Part shown: positions 9,621-17,710 of the stretch, piece after piece
Numbering within the stretch: the first letter of the stretch is position 1
Layout of the letters: the number at the start of each line of letters is the position of its first letter
Assembly: GCF_000218625.1 (NCBI RefSeq)
Contig: NC_015672.1
Location: 1,240,001-1,304,000, forward strand
Direction: 5' to 3'
Source of the DNA: Flexistipes sinusarabici DSM 4947
GTDB lineage: Bacteria > Chrysiogenota > Deferribacteres > Deferribacterales > Flexistipitaceae
DNA: 64,000 bases
Notes under the pieces: model-generated
The model's database searches: none
Told to the model about the DNA's origin: nothing
The model's input: the letters and a program-made list of their open reading frames with translations, nothing else
Translations under genes and position numbers: made by a program

Positions 9621-10748
9621 ATGGATAGGCTCGCAGATGTTACACCATTTATAGTAATGGATATTGTAAAAAAAGCAAACCAGATGGATGATGCAATCCA
9701 TTTTGAAGTGGGTCAGCCCGATATAAAACCATCAGAGAAAGTGATAAAAGCAATGGGTGAGGCAGTATATAAAGGAAATTTCCCCTATACGGAAAGTATG
9801 GGTATACTACCTCTTAGACAAAAAATATCAGACCACTATAAAAGAAAATATGGAATAGATGTGTCTCCTGAACGTATATTATTGACAACAGGTACATCAG
9901 GGGCGTTTCTCATTGCATATTCAATAGCTTTGAATGCCGGGGAAAAGTTGGCATTCAGCGATCCCGGGTATCCATGCTATAAAAATTTTGCACATATTCT
10001 TGATATAATTACGGAAACAGTAGACGTAAATGCTGACACTGATTACCAGATTACACCCGATCTGCTGGAACAGAAACATGATATAAAAGCTGTGCAAATA
10101 TCCTCTCCTGCCAATCCAACGGGTAATATTTACAGCAAAAGTAACATACTAAACATGATAAATTATTGCAAAACCAACAATATCACTCTTATTTCCGATG
10201 AAATATATCACGGTCTGGTTTATTCTGATACAAAAGAGAATTCTGCTTTAGAATTTTCTGATGATGTTATAGTAATTAACGGTTTCAGTAAATACTTTTG
10301 CCTTCCTGGAGCACGATTAGGCTGGATGATTTTGCCGGAAAAATATATCAGAAGGGCAGAAATCGTCATGCAGAATCTTTTTATAGCAGCTCCTGCAATC
10401 AGCCAATACGGAGCAATGGAAGCTTTTGACTATAATTTTCTTGAGCAGTATAAAAACGAATACAAAAAACGCCGCGATTTTCTCTATAATGAGCTTAAAG
10501 ATATTTTCAGAATCGACACTGCGCCAGTTGGTGCTTTTTATATCTGGGCAGACATATCCAAGTATTCCCATGACTGCTACTCTTTTGCCGAGGAACTTCT
10601 TGAAAAAACAGGAGTAGCGGTAACACCGGGTACAGATTTTGGCAAGAACAATACAAACAATTACATACGGTTTGCTTATACCCGTAATATTGAGCATATG
10701 AAAGAGGGTGTAAAGAGAATTAAAAGTTATCTAAAGTCAAGAAAATAG
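9621..10748 (+). CDS. PLP-dependent class I/II aminotransferase
   Basis: The 375-residue protein is a fold-type I aminotransferase of the aspartate aminotransferase superfamily. Key residues are visible: N165 in SSPANPTGNIY, D193 and Y196 in ISDEIYHGLVY, PLP lysine K224 in NGFSKYFCLPGARLGW, and a C-terminal Arg in NYIRFAYTR. It probably transfers amino groups between an amino acid and 2-oxoglutarate; specificity is not readable. ATG 9621 follows AAGGTG. It stands alone between tRNA-Pro and the RHH gene. An AT-rich hairpin at 10755-10777 (AGAAATAT/ATATTTCT) follows the stop but lacks a T-run. Confidence 0.9.
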   Translation: MDRLADVTPFIVMDIVKKANQMDDAIHFEVGQPDIKPSEKVIKAMGEAVYKGNFPYTESMGILPLRQKISDHYKRKYGIDVSPERILLTTGTSGAFLIAYSIALNAGEKLAFSDPGYPCYKNFAHILDIITETVDVNADTDYQITPDLLEQKHDIKAVQISSPANPTGNIYSKSNILNMINYCKTNNITLISDEIYHGLVYSDTKENSALEFSDDVIVINGFSKYFCLPGARLGWMILPEKYIRRAEIVMQNLFIAAPAISQYGAMEAFDYNFLEQYKNEYKKRRDFLYNELKDIFRIDTAPVGAFYIWADISKYSHDCYSFAEELLEKTGVAVTPGTDFGKNNTNNYIRFAYTRNIEHMKEGVKRIKSYLKSRK

Positions 10749-10892
10749 TTTTTAAGAAATATTTACATTATATTTCTAAACCTATGCTTCAAATCAGACT
10801 TGAACTGCTGAAAAACTCCGAAAAATTTCATCTCAAAATTTTTTCAAATGAAAATAGTCTGTTAACACCCATCAACTTTATTCAACCATTTT

Positions 10893-10940
10893 AACCACCT
10901 CAATTCCCTCAAATACCTCTAACTACCTCCTTTAAATGCA
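10893..10940 (+). repeat. Dispersed C/T-rich degenerate repeat, family A copy 2
   Basis: Units such as ACCTCAA, ATACCTCTAA and CTACCTCC end in TTTAAATGCA. The 12 bases CCTTTAAATGCA are identical (in reverse complement) to the start of the 34430-34490 copy. The repeat lies in the 283-bp gap before the RHH gene. Confidence 0.6.
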
Positions 10941-10996
10941 TTACTGTTATTTTATATAAGTGTGTAAATTTAAAATGTTTGGAGAGTTATATTTTG

Positions 10997-11027
10997 TTGA
11001 CAAGAATATAAATGTATATATTATAGT
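10997..11027 (+). promoter_or_regulatory. Promoter abutting the RHH start codon
   Basis: TTGACA at 10997-11002 is followed by AT-rich -10 candidates ATTATA (11020-11025, spacing 17) or TATAGT (11022-11027, spacing 19). Either would start the transcript at or next to the ATG at 11032, and no ribosome-binding site precedes that ATG, suggesting a leaderless mRNA. Confidence 0.55.
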
Positions 11028-11031
11028 ATAC

Positions 11032-11199
11032 ATGCAAACTACTAAGAGAGAATTAATTCATATAAGACTGGATAAAAAAACCCATTCAAAACTGAAAAAA
11101 TATGCGAAAAAAGACCACAGAAACATATCTGACACTGTAAGAATGCTTATAGACAGCTATATCATTGAAAAAGAAAAAAATTTAAAAGGTGACTTATGA
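11032..11199 (+). CDS. Small ribbon-helix-helix protein
   Basis: From ATG 11032 the product is 55 residues: MQTTKRELIHIRLDKKTHSK opens a beta-strand followed by two helices (LKKYAKKDHRNISDTVRMLIDSYI), the pattern of MetJ/Arc/CopG-type DNA-binding dimers. A longer frame from GTG 10960 would add 24 residues that are not RHH-like and would read through the promoter, so I reject it. The stop overlaps the next start as ATGA, so it is translationally coupled to the HD-GYP gene. It could be an antitoxin-like or transcriptional regulator; no toxin partner is adjacent. Confidence 0.72.
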   Translation: MQTTKRELIHIRLDKKTHSKLKKYAKKDHRNISDTVRMLIDSYIIEKEKNLKGDL

Positions 11200-12608
11200 G
11201 CAGCCATATCAATGTACTGATTGCAGGTGGCGACAATTGCCTTAAAGACAAAATTACTGAAATACTCAGAGAGGAAGGCTTTAATATATTTTCCGCTGAT
11301 CAAATCAATGATGTTATAAATTTGCTAAAGTATCAGTGTGTTGATATTATTTTGGCTGCATCCGGAAAGAATGATGCAAAGGTTGCTGCATTGTTAAAAA
11401 AATTAAAAGGTAGTGGAGCATGTTGGCCGGAAGTCATTGTTTTGGCAACTGAGCCGGATATAAATAAAGCAGTTGAATTTATAAGAGCTGGAGCATTTGA
11501 TTATCTTGTAAAACCTTTTAACAAATCTGACGTAGTCCGCAGGGTTTATGAAGCTTTTAATCACAATAAAGAGATGATACAGGTCTTAAATTCCAAACAA
11601 ATATCCTCAATTTACGAGTCTTCACAAATTTACTCAAAAACTCTACATCAGGATAAAATTTTTTCTCATTTACTTAAAACTGTTCAAAATGAATTCAAAA
11701 TATCTGGAGTTTATATTAAAACCTTCAAAAGAAACTATGTGAACACATACAACTTAGACTTCAATATTATCCAGTATATGGATTGTATCTTTGATTACAA
11801 TAAATCGTGGGAAATTTTTCAGAATGAAAAAGTGTTACTGGGAACTTACAAAGAAAACTCAAATTCTCATTATCTGGTATTACCTATGTTTAATAGTGAA
11901 GGTTTATGGGGGATTTTTGTGTTTTTCAGAAAAGGTGACTATAGGTTTAATGAAACAGAAATAAAAATTTTGAATATTCACATCAATCAATATTCGATAG
12001 CTTTACAGAACATTTTTAGATTTGAGCAGATGACAAAAGGCTATATGGAAACCATCGCTTCACTATCCAAAGCTGTGGACTCAAAGGATGCTTACACAAG
12101 AGGGCATTCTGAAAACGTAAAAAAATACTCACTTGAAATCAGCAGAGAAATGGGAATGAATAAAGAATTCAAGGATTTAATTCGATATGCCGGTCTGCTT
12201 CATGATATAGGGAAAATCGGGGTTTCGTCAGATATTATAAATAAATCCTCAAAACTTGATAATGCTGAATACCATGAGATGAAAAAGCATCCTCTTTACG
12301 GGCATGAAATATTGAAGCCAATCAAATTCCTGGAAGCCGCTTCAGATTTTGTACTGCATCATCACGAAAAAATGGATGGTTCAGGATATCCATATGGTTT
12401 AAAGAAAAAAGAAATCCCTTTGGGTGCCAGGATACTCCAGATTTCTGACGCTTTTGACGCTATGACGACAGATAGAAGTTACAGGCCAAAAAGACCGGTG
12501 CGCGAAGCTGTTGAAGAACTGGATTTCTGTTCAGGCGTCCAGTTTGACCCGGAAATTGTCAGTGCATTTAAAAGTGTCTTAAACAAAAAGCCTGGCGTTA
12601 TCATATAG
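11196..12608 (+). CDS. Degenerate receiver + GAF-like + HD-GYP protein (c-di-GMP phosphodiesterase)
   Basis: Residues 1-122 form a receiver-like domain. The conserved lysine is present (K107 in LVKPF), but the phospho-acceptor position after DIIL is Ala (A54/A55) and the N-terminal acidic pair is mostly lost (GGD). Phosphorylation is therefore unlikely. Residues ~140-275 look like a GAF-type sensor domain. Residues ~285-455 are a complete HD-GYP domain: HSENVKKYS, H336-DIGK340, HPLYGHEIL, and HHEKMDGSGYP (389-399), which is expected to hydrolyse cyclic di-GMP. AAGGTGA precedes the ATG, and the gene overlaps the RHH gene by four bases. Confidence 0.9.
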   Translation: MSSHINVLIAGGDNCLKDKITEILREEGFNIFSADQINDVINLLKYQCVDIILAASGKNDAKVAALLKKLKGSGACWPEVIVLATEPDINKAVEFIRAGAFDYLVKPFNKSDVVRRVYEAFNHNKEMIQVLNSKQISSIYESSQIYSKTLHQDKIFSHLLKTVQNEFKISGVYIKTFKRNYVNTYNLDFNIIQYMDCIFDYNKSWEIFQNEKVLLGTYKENSNSHYLVLPMFNSEGLWGIFVFFRKGDYRFNETEIKILNIHINQYSIALQNIFRFEQMTKGYMETIASLSKAVDSKDAYTRGHSENVKKYSLEISREMGMNKEFKDLIRYAGLLHDIGKIGVSSDIINKSSKLDNAEYHEMKKHPLYGHEILKPIKFLEAASDFVLHHHEKMDGSGYPYGLKKKEIPLGARILQISDAFDAMTTDRSYRPKRPVREAVEELDFCSGVQFDPEIVSAFKSVLNKKPGVII

Positions 12609-12670
12609 TTGAAATTGTTTGCAGGATCTTGCAGAAATATACTCAGCTTATGCAATTAAGCAATAAAGGA

Positions 12671-12744
<74 letters not shown>

Positions 12745-12826
12745 AAAGGGTGAAAATGTTCAACGTGAAGGGCTTATACGATTTTTTGTTCATGATGTCA
12801 AGTATTATAAAATCAGGAATTAAAAA

Positions 12827-12899
12827 CGGGCGATGCAGGACTCGAACCTGCGCACCGGGTTCCGGAGACCCGTGCTCTATCCACCTGAGCTAATCGCCC
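12827..12899 (-). tRNA. tRNA-Arg (CCG)
   Basis: Acceptor GGGCGAT/ATCGCCC with discriminator G, anticodon stem CGGGT/ACCCG with loop CTCCGGA (anticodon CCG), T-arm GCAGG-TTCGAGT-CCTGC. No encoded CCA. Its first ten bases are also the last codons and stop of the PrmA-like gene. It lies 82 bp upstream of tRNA-Arg(ACG) and is probably co-transcribed with it. Confidence 0.95.
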
Positions 12900-13519
12900 T
12901 TGATAAGAACTATAGTTGAAAACTCCTCCAGCATTTCATTTTTCACCAGTTCAAAAGCTCCATTATCAACAAACTTTTTTCTTACATCAAAGTTAAATTC
13001 GACAGGGATACCTGACAGTACAAGATATCCGTGCCTCGAGATACTCTCTTTCATAAATTGATAAAATGAAATAATAATATCATAATAAATATTTGCAACA
13101 ATAATATCATATTTGCCTTTTATACATGTATTATCCGAATTAACCACAAAGTTAATTTCAGTATTGTTTATAAAGAAATTTGTTTTTGCTGTCCGGCAGG
13201 CATTATAATAAATGTCAAATCCTAAAACAAAAGATGCGCCTGCCTTTTCCGCAGCTATCCCCAGGATTCCGGTTCCGCAGCCAACATCCAGAACTGATTT
13301 ATCTTTAAAATCCAATAACCTGAAATTTTTCAGGCAGCTTTTCGTTGTTTCATGTTCACCGCTGCCAAAAGCACCTTGTCTGATAAGGACAGCCTCATTA
13401 TTTTTCATATCAGGTATTGTTTCTCCGGCTCCCAGCAAATAAACAGGGCGGTCTGTATCTGCAATTTTAAGCATATTGCGGAATATCACTAACCTGAATT
13501 TTTTGCAAGCATTTAACAC
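12890..13519 (-). CDS. prmA: Short PrmA-like (ribosomal protein L11) methyltransferase
   Basis: The protein has the PrmA catalytic core: QGAFGSGEHETTKSCL, the SAM-binding VLDVGCGTGILGIAAEKAGA, and DIIVANIYYDII (the ANI motif). At 209 residues it is much shorter than canonical PrmA (about 290) because most of the N-terminal L11-recognition domain is absent. No remnant of that domain is visible upstream, so this is a short form rather than a frameshift. The likely start is GTG 13519; ribosome-site support is weak. It is divergent from asd. The final codons and TAG stop lie inside the 5' acceptor arm of tRNA-Arg(CCG), so mRNA and tRNA share bases. The substrate may differ from L11. Confidence 0.78.
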   Translation of the reverse strand: MLNACKKFRLVIFRNMLKIADTDRPVYLLGAGETIPDMKNNEAVLIRQGAFGSGEHETTKSCLKNFRLLDFKDKSVLDVGCGTGILGIAAEKAGASFVLGFDIYYNACRTAKTNFFINNTEINFVVNSDNTCIKGKYDIIVANIYYDIIISFYQFMKESISRHGYLVLSGIPVEFNFDVRKKFVDNGAFELVKNEMLEEFSTIVLIKGD

Positions 13520-13557
13520 TTATTTAAAATAATTGATAATATTTAAAAGAGTAGCTG

Positions 13558-13586
13558 TTGACATTTTTGTCTGCAGGGAATATCAA
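13558..13586 (+). promoter_or_regulatory. Promoter of asd
   Basis: TTGACA (13558-13563), 17 bases, TATCAA (13581-13586); predicted start near 13593, giving a leader of about 28 bases that includes ACAGGAG. Confidence 0.7.
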
Positions 13587-13620
13587 TATGACAAAATACT
13601 TTGACTACAGGAGTTGAAAA

Positions 13621-14640
13621 ATGTGCGCTTTTGAGAAAAAAGAAAAATATAATGTTGCCATTGCCGGCGTCACCGGTGCAGTTGGAGAAACTTTTCTAAA
13701 TATTCTTGCCGAAAGGAATTTTCCAATTAACAAGCTGAAACCTCTTGCATCGGCCAGATCTGCAGGCAAAAAAATAACTTATCAGGGCAAAGAGTACGAA
13801 GTCGAAGAGCTGGGGCACGATTCCTTTGAAGATGTGGATATTGCACTTTTCTCAGCCGGCGGAGGCAGAAGCCTTGAATTTGCTCCTTCTGCAGCTAAAG
13901 CCGGAGCAGTTGTAATCGATAACAGCTCTGCATACAGAATGGATGATGATGTTCCGCTGGTTGTGCCTGAGGTGAACCCTGATGATGCTTTTAAGCATAA
14001 AGGGATAATTGCCAACCCTAACTGTACCACTATTATAATGGTTGTTGCACTTAAACCGCTTTATGACTTCAGCAAAATCGAACGAGTCGTTGTATCCTCC
14101 TATCAGTCGGCTTCCGGTGCCGGAGCTCAGGGCATGTATGAACTTGAAGAGCAGGCCAAAGCCTGGGCTAAAGGTGAAAAACTGAATGTTGAGAATTTTC
14201 AATACCAACTGTTGTTTAATGTAATTCCTCATGTGGATAAGTTTATGGAAAACGGTTATACAAAAGAAGAAATGAAAATGTACAATGAAACAAAGAAAAT
14301 AATAGGCGACAACAATGTTCTGGTGAGTGCCACCTGTGTAAGAGTGCCCGTTCTTACTGCACATTCTGAGTCCATCTTTGTTGAAACAAAAGATAAAATT
14401 TCAGTGGAAAAGGCAAAAGAGCTTTTCAGCAATGCAAAAGGTCTGCAAGTCATGGACAATCCTGAAAAGAATGAGTACCCCATTCCTTTATTGGCTGCGG
14501 GAAAAGATGACTGCTATGTGGGAAGAATCAGAGAAGATATTTCCTGTGAGAACGCACTCAGTTTCTGGGTATGCGGTGATCAGTTGAGAAAAGGAGCAGC
14601 ACTCAATGCGATTCAGATTGCAGAGCTTCTCATTAAATAA
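13621..14640 (+). CDS. asd: Aspartate-semialdehyde dehydrogenase
   Basis: This enzyme reduces aspartyl phosphate to aspartate semialdehyde with NADPH, the branch point to lysine/diaminopimelate, threonine and methionine. The 339-residue protein has the NADP loop GVTGAVGETFL (16-26), the catalytic cysteine C135 in NPNCTTIIM, SSYQSASGAGAQGM for substrate binding and the C-terminal active-site His in VRVPVLTAHSES. ATG 13621 follows ACAGGAG. Monocistronic, with its own consensus promoter. Confidence 0.96.
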   Translation: MCAFEKKEKYNVAIAGVTGAVGETFLNILAERNFPINKLKPLASARSAGKKITYQGKEYEVEELGHDSFEDVDIALFSAGGGRSLEFAPSAAKAGAVVIDNSSAYRMDDDVPLVVPEVNPDDAFKHKGIIANPNCTTIIMVVALKPLYDFSKIERVVVSSYQSASGAGAQGMYELEEQAKAWAKGEKLNVENFQYQLLFNVIPHVDKFMENGYTKEEMKMYNETKKIIGDNNVLVSATCVRVPVLTAHSESIFVETKDKISVEKAKELFSNAKGLQVMDNPEKNEYPIPLLAAGKDDCYVGRIREDISCENALSFWVCGDQLRKGAALNAIQIAELLIK

Positions 14641-14718
14641 ATAACCTTATATATAGTGTTATTTTATTTGAAATAGGTTGGCAGATAGCAAGGTAGTGAG
14701 ATGGGGGGACAGAGGATA

Positions 14719-14750
14719 GTACTTAACGCTTAGTACTAAATACTAAGTGT
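14719..14750 (+). repeat. Degenerate heptamer array, family B copy 1
   Basis: Units ACTTAAC, GCTTAGT, ACTAAAT, ACTAAGT repeat with period 7 directly ahead of the ribosome site of hldD (AAGGAG, 14752-14757). Related arrays lie at 19711-19742, 19881-19930 and 34546-34595. The preceding bases 14672-14718 (GGTTGGCAGATAGCAAGGTAG-type) resemble the G/T-rich junk at 536-620. Confidence 0.65.
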
Positions 14751-14763
14751 AAAGGAGTAACCA

Positions 14764-15729
14764 ATGATAGTTATAACGGGAGCTGCAGGCTTTATAGGAA
14801 GCGTAATCCTGAAACATTTTAACGATAAAGGTCACGACAACATTTTGGCAGTGGATAAGTTGGGAGAAAAAACCAAATGGAAAAATCTAAACAACAAAAA
14901 ATTTACCGATTTTTGTGATAAAGACGACTTTCTTGCCAATCCGGATAAATTTAAAGGGATTGACACAATAATTCACATGGGCGCCTGCACTGACACAGCG
15001 GAATTCAATCTGGATTATCTGATTAAAAATAATTATGAATACAGCAAGATACTTTTTGAGTATTCCGTTAAGAATAACATACCTTTTATTTACGCCAGCA
15101 GTGCTGCCACTTATGGGGGCGGCGAAAACGGCTACAGCGATGAGATGAAAGATATTTACCTTCTGACTCCTCTTAACCCTTACGGATTTTCAAAACAGCT
15201 TTTTGATCAGTGGCTGCTTATGCAGACTGACAAGCCTCCATTCTGGGCAGGTTTCAAGTTTTTCAACGTTTACGGCCCTAATGAATATCATAAGGGCAGG
15301 ATGGCCAGCGTTATCTTCCATACGTTTAACCAAATTAACGAGACCGGCAAAGTGAAATTATTCAAGTCCCACAGACAGGACTGTAAACATGGCGAGCAAA
15401 AAAGAGATTTTGTATATGTTAAGGATGTTGCAGAAATAATCTATTACTTTTATGAAAACAGGCCTGAAAACGGCATATTTAATCTGGGCACAGGCAATGC
15501 ACGCACTTTTAATGCCCTGGCTGAAAATGTGATAAAAAACGCCAAAATTAAGGCTGAAATTGAATACATTGATATGCCTGAGGATATTCGTGATAAATAT
15601 CAGTATTTCACAGAAGCAAAAATGAATAAGCTCAGAAGTACAGGTTACGACAAAGACTTTCACTCACTTGAAGAAGGAATACAAGATTACGTAACAAATT
15701 TTTTGGTGCAAAATTACAAAATTTTATAA
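14764..15729 (+). CDS. hldD: ADP-L-glycero-D-manno-heptose-6-epimerase
   Basis: The enzyme epimerises ADP-heptose for the lipopolysaccharide inner core, which points to an outer membrane. The 321-residue extended SDR protein starts with the Rossmann motif GAAGFIGS, has the subfamily segment KWKNLNNKKFTDFCDKDDFL, the SDR Ser/Tyr/Lys residues in YASSAATYGGGENGYSD and NPYGFSKQLFDQW, and GFKFFNVYGPNEYHKGRMASV. AAAGGAG precedes the ATG. No other LPS gene is adjacent. The upstream leader contains a heptamer repeat array. Confidence 0.94.
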   Translation: MIVITGAAGFIGSVILKHFNDKGHDNILAVDKLGEKTKWKNLNNKKFTDFCDKDDFLANPDKFKGIDTIIHMGACTDTAEFNLDYLIKNNYEYSKILFEYSVKNNIPFIYASSAATYGGGENGYSDEMKDIYLLTPLNPYGFSKQLFDQWLLMQTDKPPFWAGFKFFNVYGPNEYHKGRMASVIFHTFNQINETGKVKLFKSHRQDCKHGEQKRDFVYVKDVAEIIYYFYENRPENGIFNLGTGNARTFNALAENVIKNAKIKAEIEYIDMPEDIRDKYQYFTEAKMNKLRSTGYDKDFHSLEEGIQDYVTNFLVQNYKIL

Positions 15730-15815
15730 ATTTTCCTTTAAAAGCCTCAAAAATTTTATCCTTGTAATTCAATATTCTTTTAACTTCATATATTTATAAT
15801 CCTTGAAAAAAGTTA

Positions 15816-15844
15816 TTGACATACTATTTTTTTTTACGTATATA
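15816..15844 (+). promoter_or_regulatory. Promoter of the polyamine operon
   Basis: TTGACA (15816-15821), 17 bases, TATATA (15839-15844; TATAAC at 15841-15846 is an alternative). The leader to the speD ATG is about 70 bases and A/T-rich. Confidence 0.7.
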
Positions 15845-15923
15845 ACTTCGGATTTTGAAGATATATAAAAAAAATTGGTATTTTCTGCAAAATTTGGAAA
15901 ATATCCTCTGAAAGGGGGCTAAA

Positions 15924-16313
15924 ATGCAAGCTTTAGGAAAACACATTTTGGTGGAGTTTTACGGCTGCAACCCGGAAAAACTCAAAGACACAAAAATGTT
16001 GCAGACAGAATTTGAAAATGCTGCCGATATGAGTGGAGCAACAGTTGTGGACAGTACTTTCCATACTTTTAGCCCCTATGGCGTGAGTGGTGTGGTTGTA
16101 ATTGCTGAATCACACCTTACTATACACACCTGGCCGGAATACGGCTACGCTGCTGTGGATTTATTTACCTGCGGAGATACAGTGGATCCCTGGAAGGCTT
16201 TTTCTTACTTAAAATCCGTTCTGGAGTCAAACAACACATCAACTATTGAAATGAAGCGCGGCCAATTGAATGATTTTGAAGGACAGCTGAGACACAAGCC
16301 GGCCTGCGCTTAA
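15924..16313 (+). CDS. speD: S-adenosylmethionine decarboxylase proenzyme
   Basis: SpeD makes decarboxylated SAM, the aminopropyl donor for spermidine. The 129-residue class 1b form self-cleaves between E62 and S63 ([25 protein letters not shown]), turning S63 into the pyruvoyl cofactor; H68 and C83 are the expected processing and proton-transfer residues. The ATG follows AAAGGGGG. It is first in the operon speD-pdaD-speE-speB. Confidence 0.95.
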   Translation: MQALGKHILVEFYGCNPEKLKDTKMLQTEFENAADMSGATVVDSTFHTFSPYGVSGVVVIAESHLTIHTWPEYGYAAVDLFTCGDTVDPWKAFSYLKSVLESNNTSTIEMKRGQLNDFEGQLRHKPACA

Positions 16314-16328
16314 ATCAGAGGTGAAATA

Positions 16329-16796
16329 ATGATTTTCAAAACCCCCACAAAACATTTCTTTGTTTTCGGAACATCTGAAGGCTATACCATGCTGAATGCA
16401 TTTGACGGAGCTTTGTTAGATGCCGGCATTGGTAATACGAATCTTGTTAAAATGAGCAGCATAGTACCGCCTCATTGCAAACTGGTGGATCATATAAAAC
16501 TGCCACAGGGCTCACTTGTTCCTGTTGCTTATGCCTCTATATGTCAGGCAGAACCCGGTGTTACTCTTTCTGCAGCAGTTGCCGCTGCTTACCCGGAAGA
16601 TGAATCCCAGGCAGGTCTTATTATGGAATACTCTGCTCCTGCCAGAAAAGATATTGTTGAAAAGCATGTCAGAGCAATGGCCGAAAAGGGGCTGGAAAGA
16701 AGAAACCTGAAAATAAAAGAAATAAGAAGCATAGCCGTTCAAACAATAGTTGAAAGCATAGGTGCAGCATTTGCCGCCGTTGTCCTATGGGATTGA
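16329..16796 (+). CDS. pdaD: Pyruvoyl-dependent arginine decarboxylase
   Basis: The 155-residue protein matches PvlArgDC, which converts arginine to agmatine. The self-cleavage serines are S43-S44 in [11 protein letters not shown], preceded by GIGNTNL, and the conserved segment GLIMEYSAP contains the expected catalytic Glu. The family is common in archaea and scattered in bacteria; most bacteria use the larger PLP-dependent SpeA instead. The ATG follows AGAGGTGA, 15 bp after speD. With SpeB downstream it gives putrescine through agmatine. Confidence 0.93.
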   Translation: MIFKTPTKHFFVFGTSEGYTMLNAFDGALLDAGIGNTNLVKMSSIVPPHCKLVDHIKLPQGSLVPVAYASICQAEPGVTLSAAVAAAYPEDESQAGLIMEYSAPARKDIVEKHVRAMAEKGLERRNLKIKEIRSIAVQTIVESIGAAFAAVVLWD

Positions 16797-16864
16797 TTTT
16801 CCGGTAAATATTGATATTATAAGTCTGCATATTAATCATTACAAACTGTTTAATGGAGAGATTT

Positions 16865-17710
16865 ATGGATTTATGGTTTACAGAACTGTATGAAAATGCC
16901 TCTGGATATACAATAAAAATCAAGGAAACACTTTACAGCGGTAAAAGCAAATACCAGCAGCTTGATATCCTTCAAACAGAACAGCTGGGCAAAATGATGG
17001 TTCTTGATGGTTTAATAATGCTTACCGAAGCCAATGAGTTTTCTTATCATGAGATGATTGCGCATGTCCCGATGACAGCCCACCCCAATCCTGAAAGAGT
17101 TCTTATAATTGGAGGCGGAGACGGGGGCACTGCCAGAGAAGTGCTGAAGCATAATTGTGTAAAAGAATGTGTAATGGTGGAAATTGATGAGCTTGTTATT
17201 GAAAAATCAAAGGAGTTTTTCCCGCAGATAGCCTCAGCATTTGACAACACTAAATTAAATCTATTGGTACAGGATGGTTTTAAATACATAGAAGATAATA
17301 AGAACGCCTTTGATGTGGTAATAATAGATTCAACAGACCCTATCGGTCCGGCTGAGCCCCTTTTTAGTGAACATTTTTATAAAAATGTAAACGCCTGCTT
17401 GAAAAGCGACGGTCTGATGTCTGCACAATCTGAAAGCCCTTATTTATATAACGAAATAATCCGGCAGATGTACACAGATATGGGAAAGGCATTTCCTATT
17501 GTAAAAATGTATACAGGGTATGTACCGTTTTATCCCACCGGTATGTGGAGTTTTGCCTTCGCTTCCAAAAAATACCACCCGTACTCAAAGCCGCGAATTG
17601 ATATGATTGATAAAATAGATAATTTACAGTATTTTAACAAAGAAATCTACTGTACCTGTTTCGCTTTACCGAATTTTGCAAGGAAACTTCTTGATGAAGA
17701 CGATAAGTAA
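16865..17710 (+). CDS. speE: Spermidine synthase
   Basis: SpeE transfers an aminopropyl group from decarboxylated SAM to putrescine. The 281-residue form begins MDLWFTELYENASGYTIKIK and has VLIIGGGDGGTAREVLKH, the acidic VMVEIDELVIE, and the active-site segment VVIIDSTDPIGPAEPLF. I choose ATG 16865 because GGAGAG lies six bases upstream; ATG 16853 has none. It overlaps speB by 17 bases, indicating coupled translation. Confidence 0.95.
   Translation: MDLWFTELYENASGYTIKIKETLYSGKSKYQQLDILQTEQLGKMMVLDGLIMLTEANEFSYHEMIAHVPMTAHPNPERVLIIGGGDGGTAREVLKHNCVKECVMVEIDELVIEKSKEFFPQIASAFDNTKLNLLVQDGFKYIEDNKNAFDVVIIDSTDPIGPAEPLFSEHFYKNVNACLKSDGLMSAQSESPYLYNEIIRQMYTDMGKAFPIVKMYTGYVPFYPTGMWSFAFASKKYHPYSKPRIDMIDKIDNLQYFNKEIYCTCFALPNFARKLLDEDDK

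Noticed and set aside
10960-11031. GTG-started N-terminal extension of the RHH protein
   Set aside because: It reads through the likely promoter, has no ribosome site and adds a segment unlike the RHH fold.
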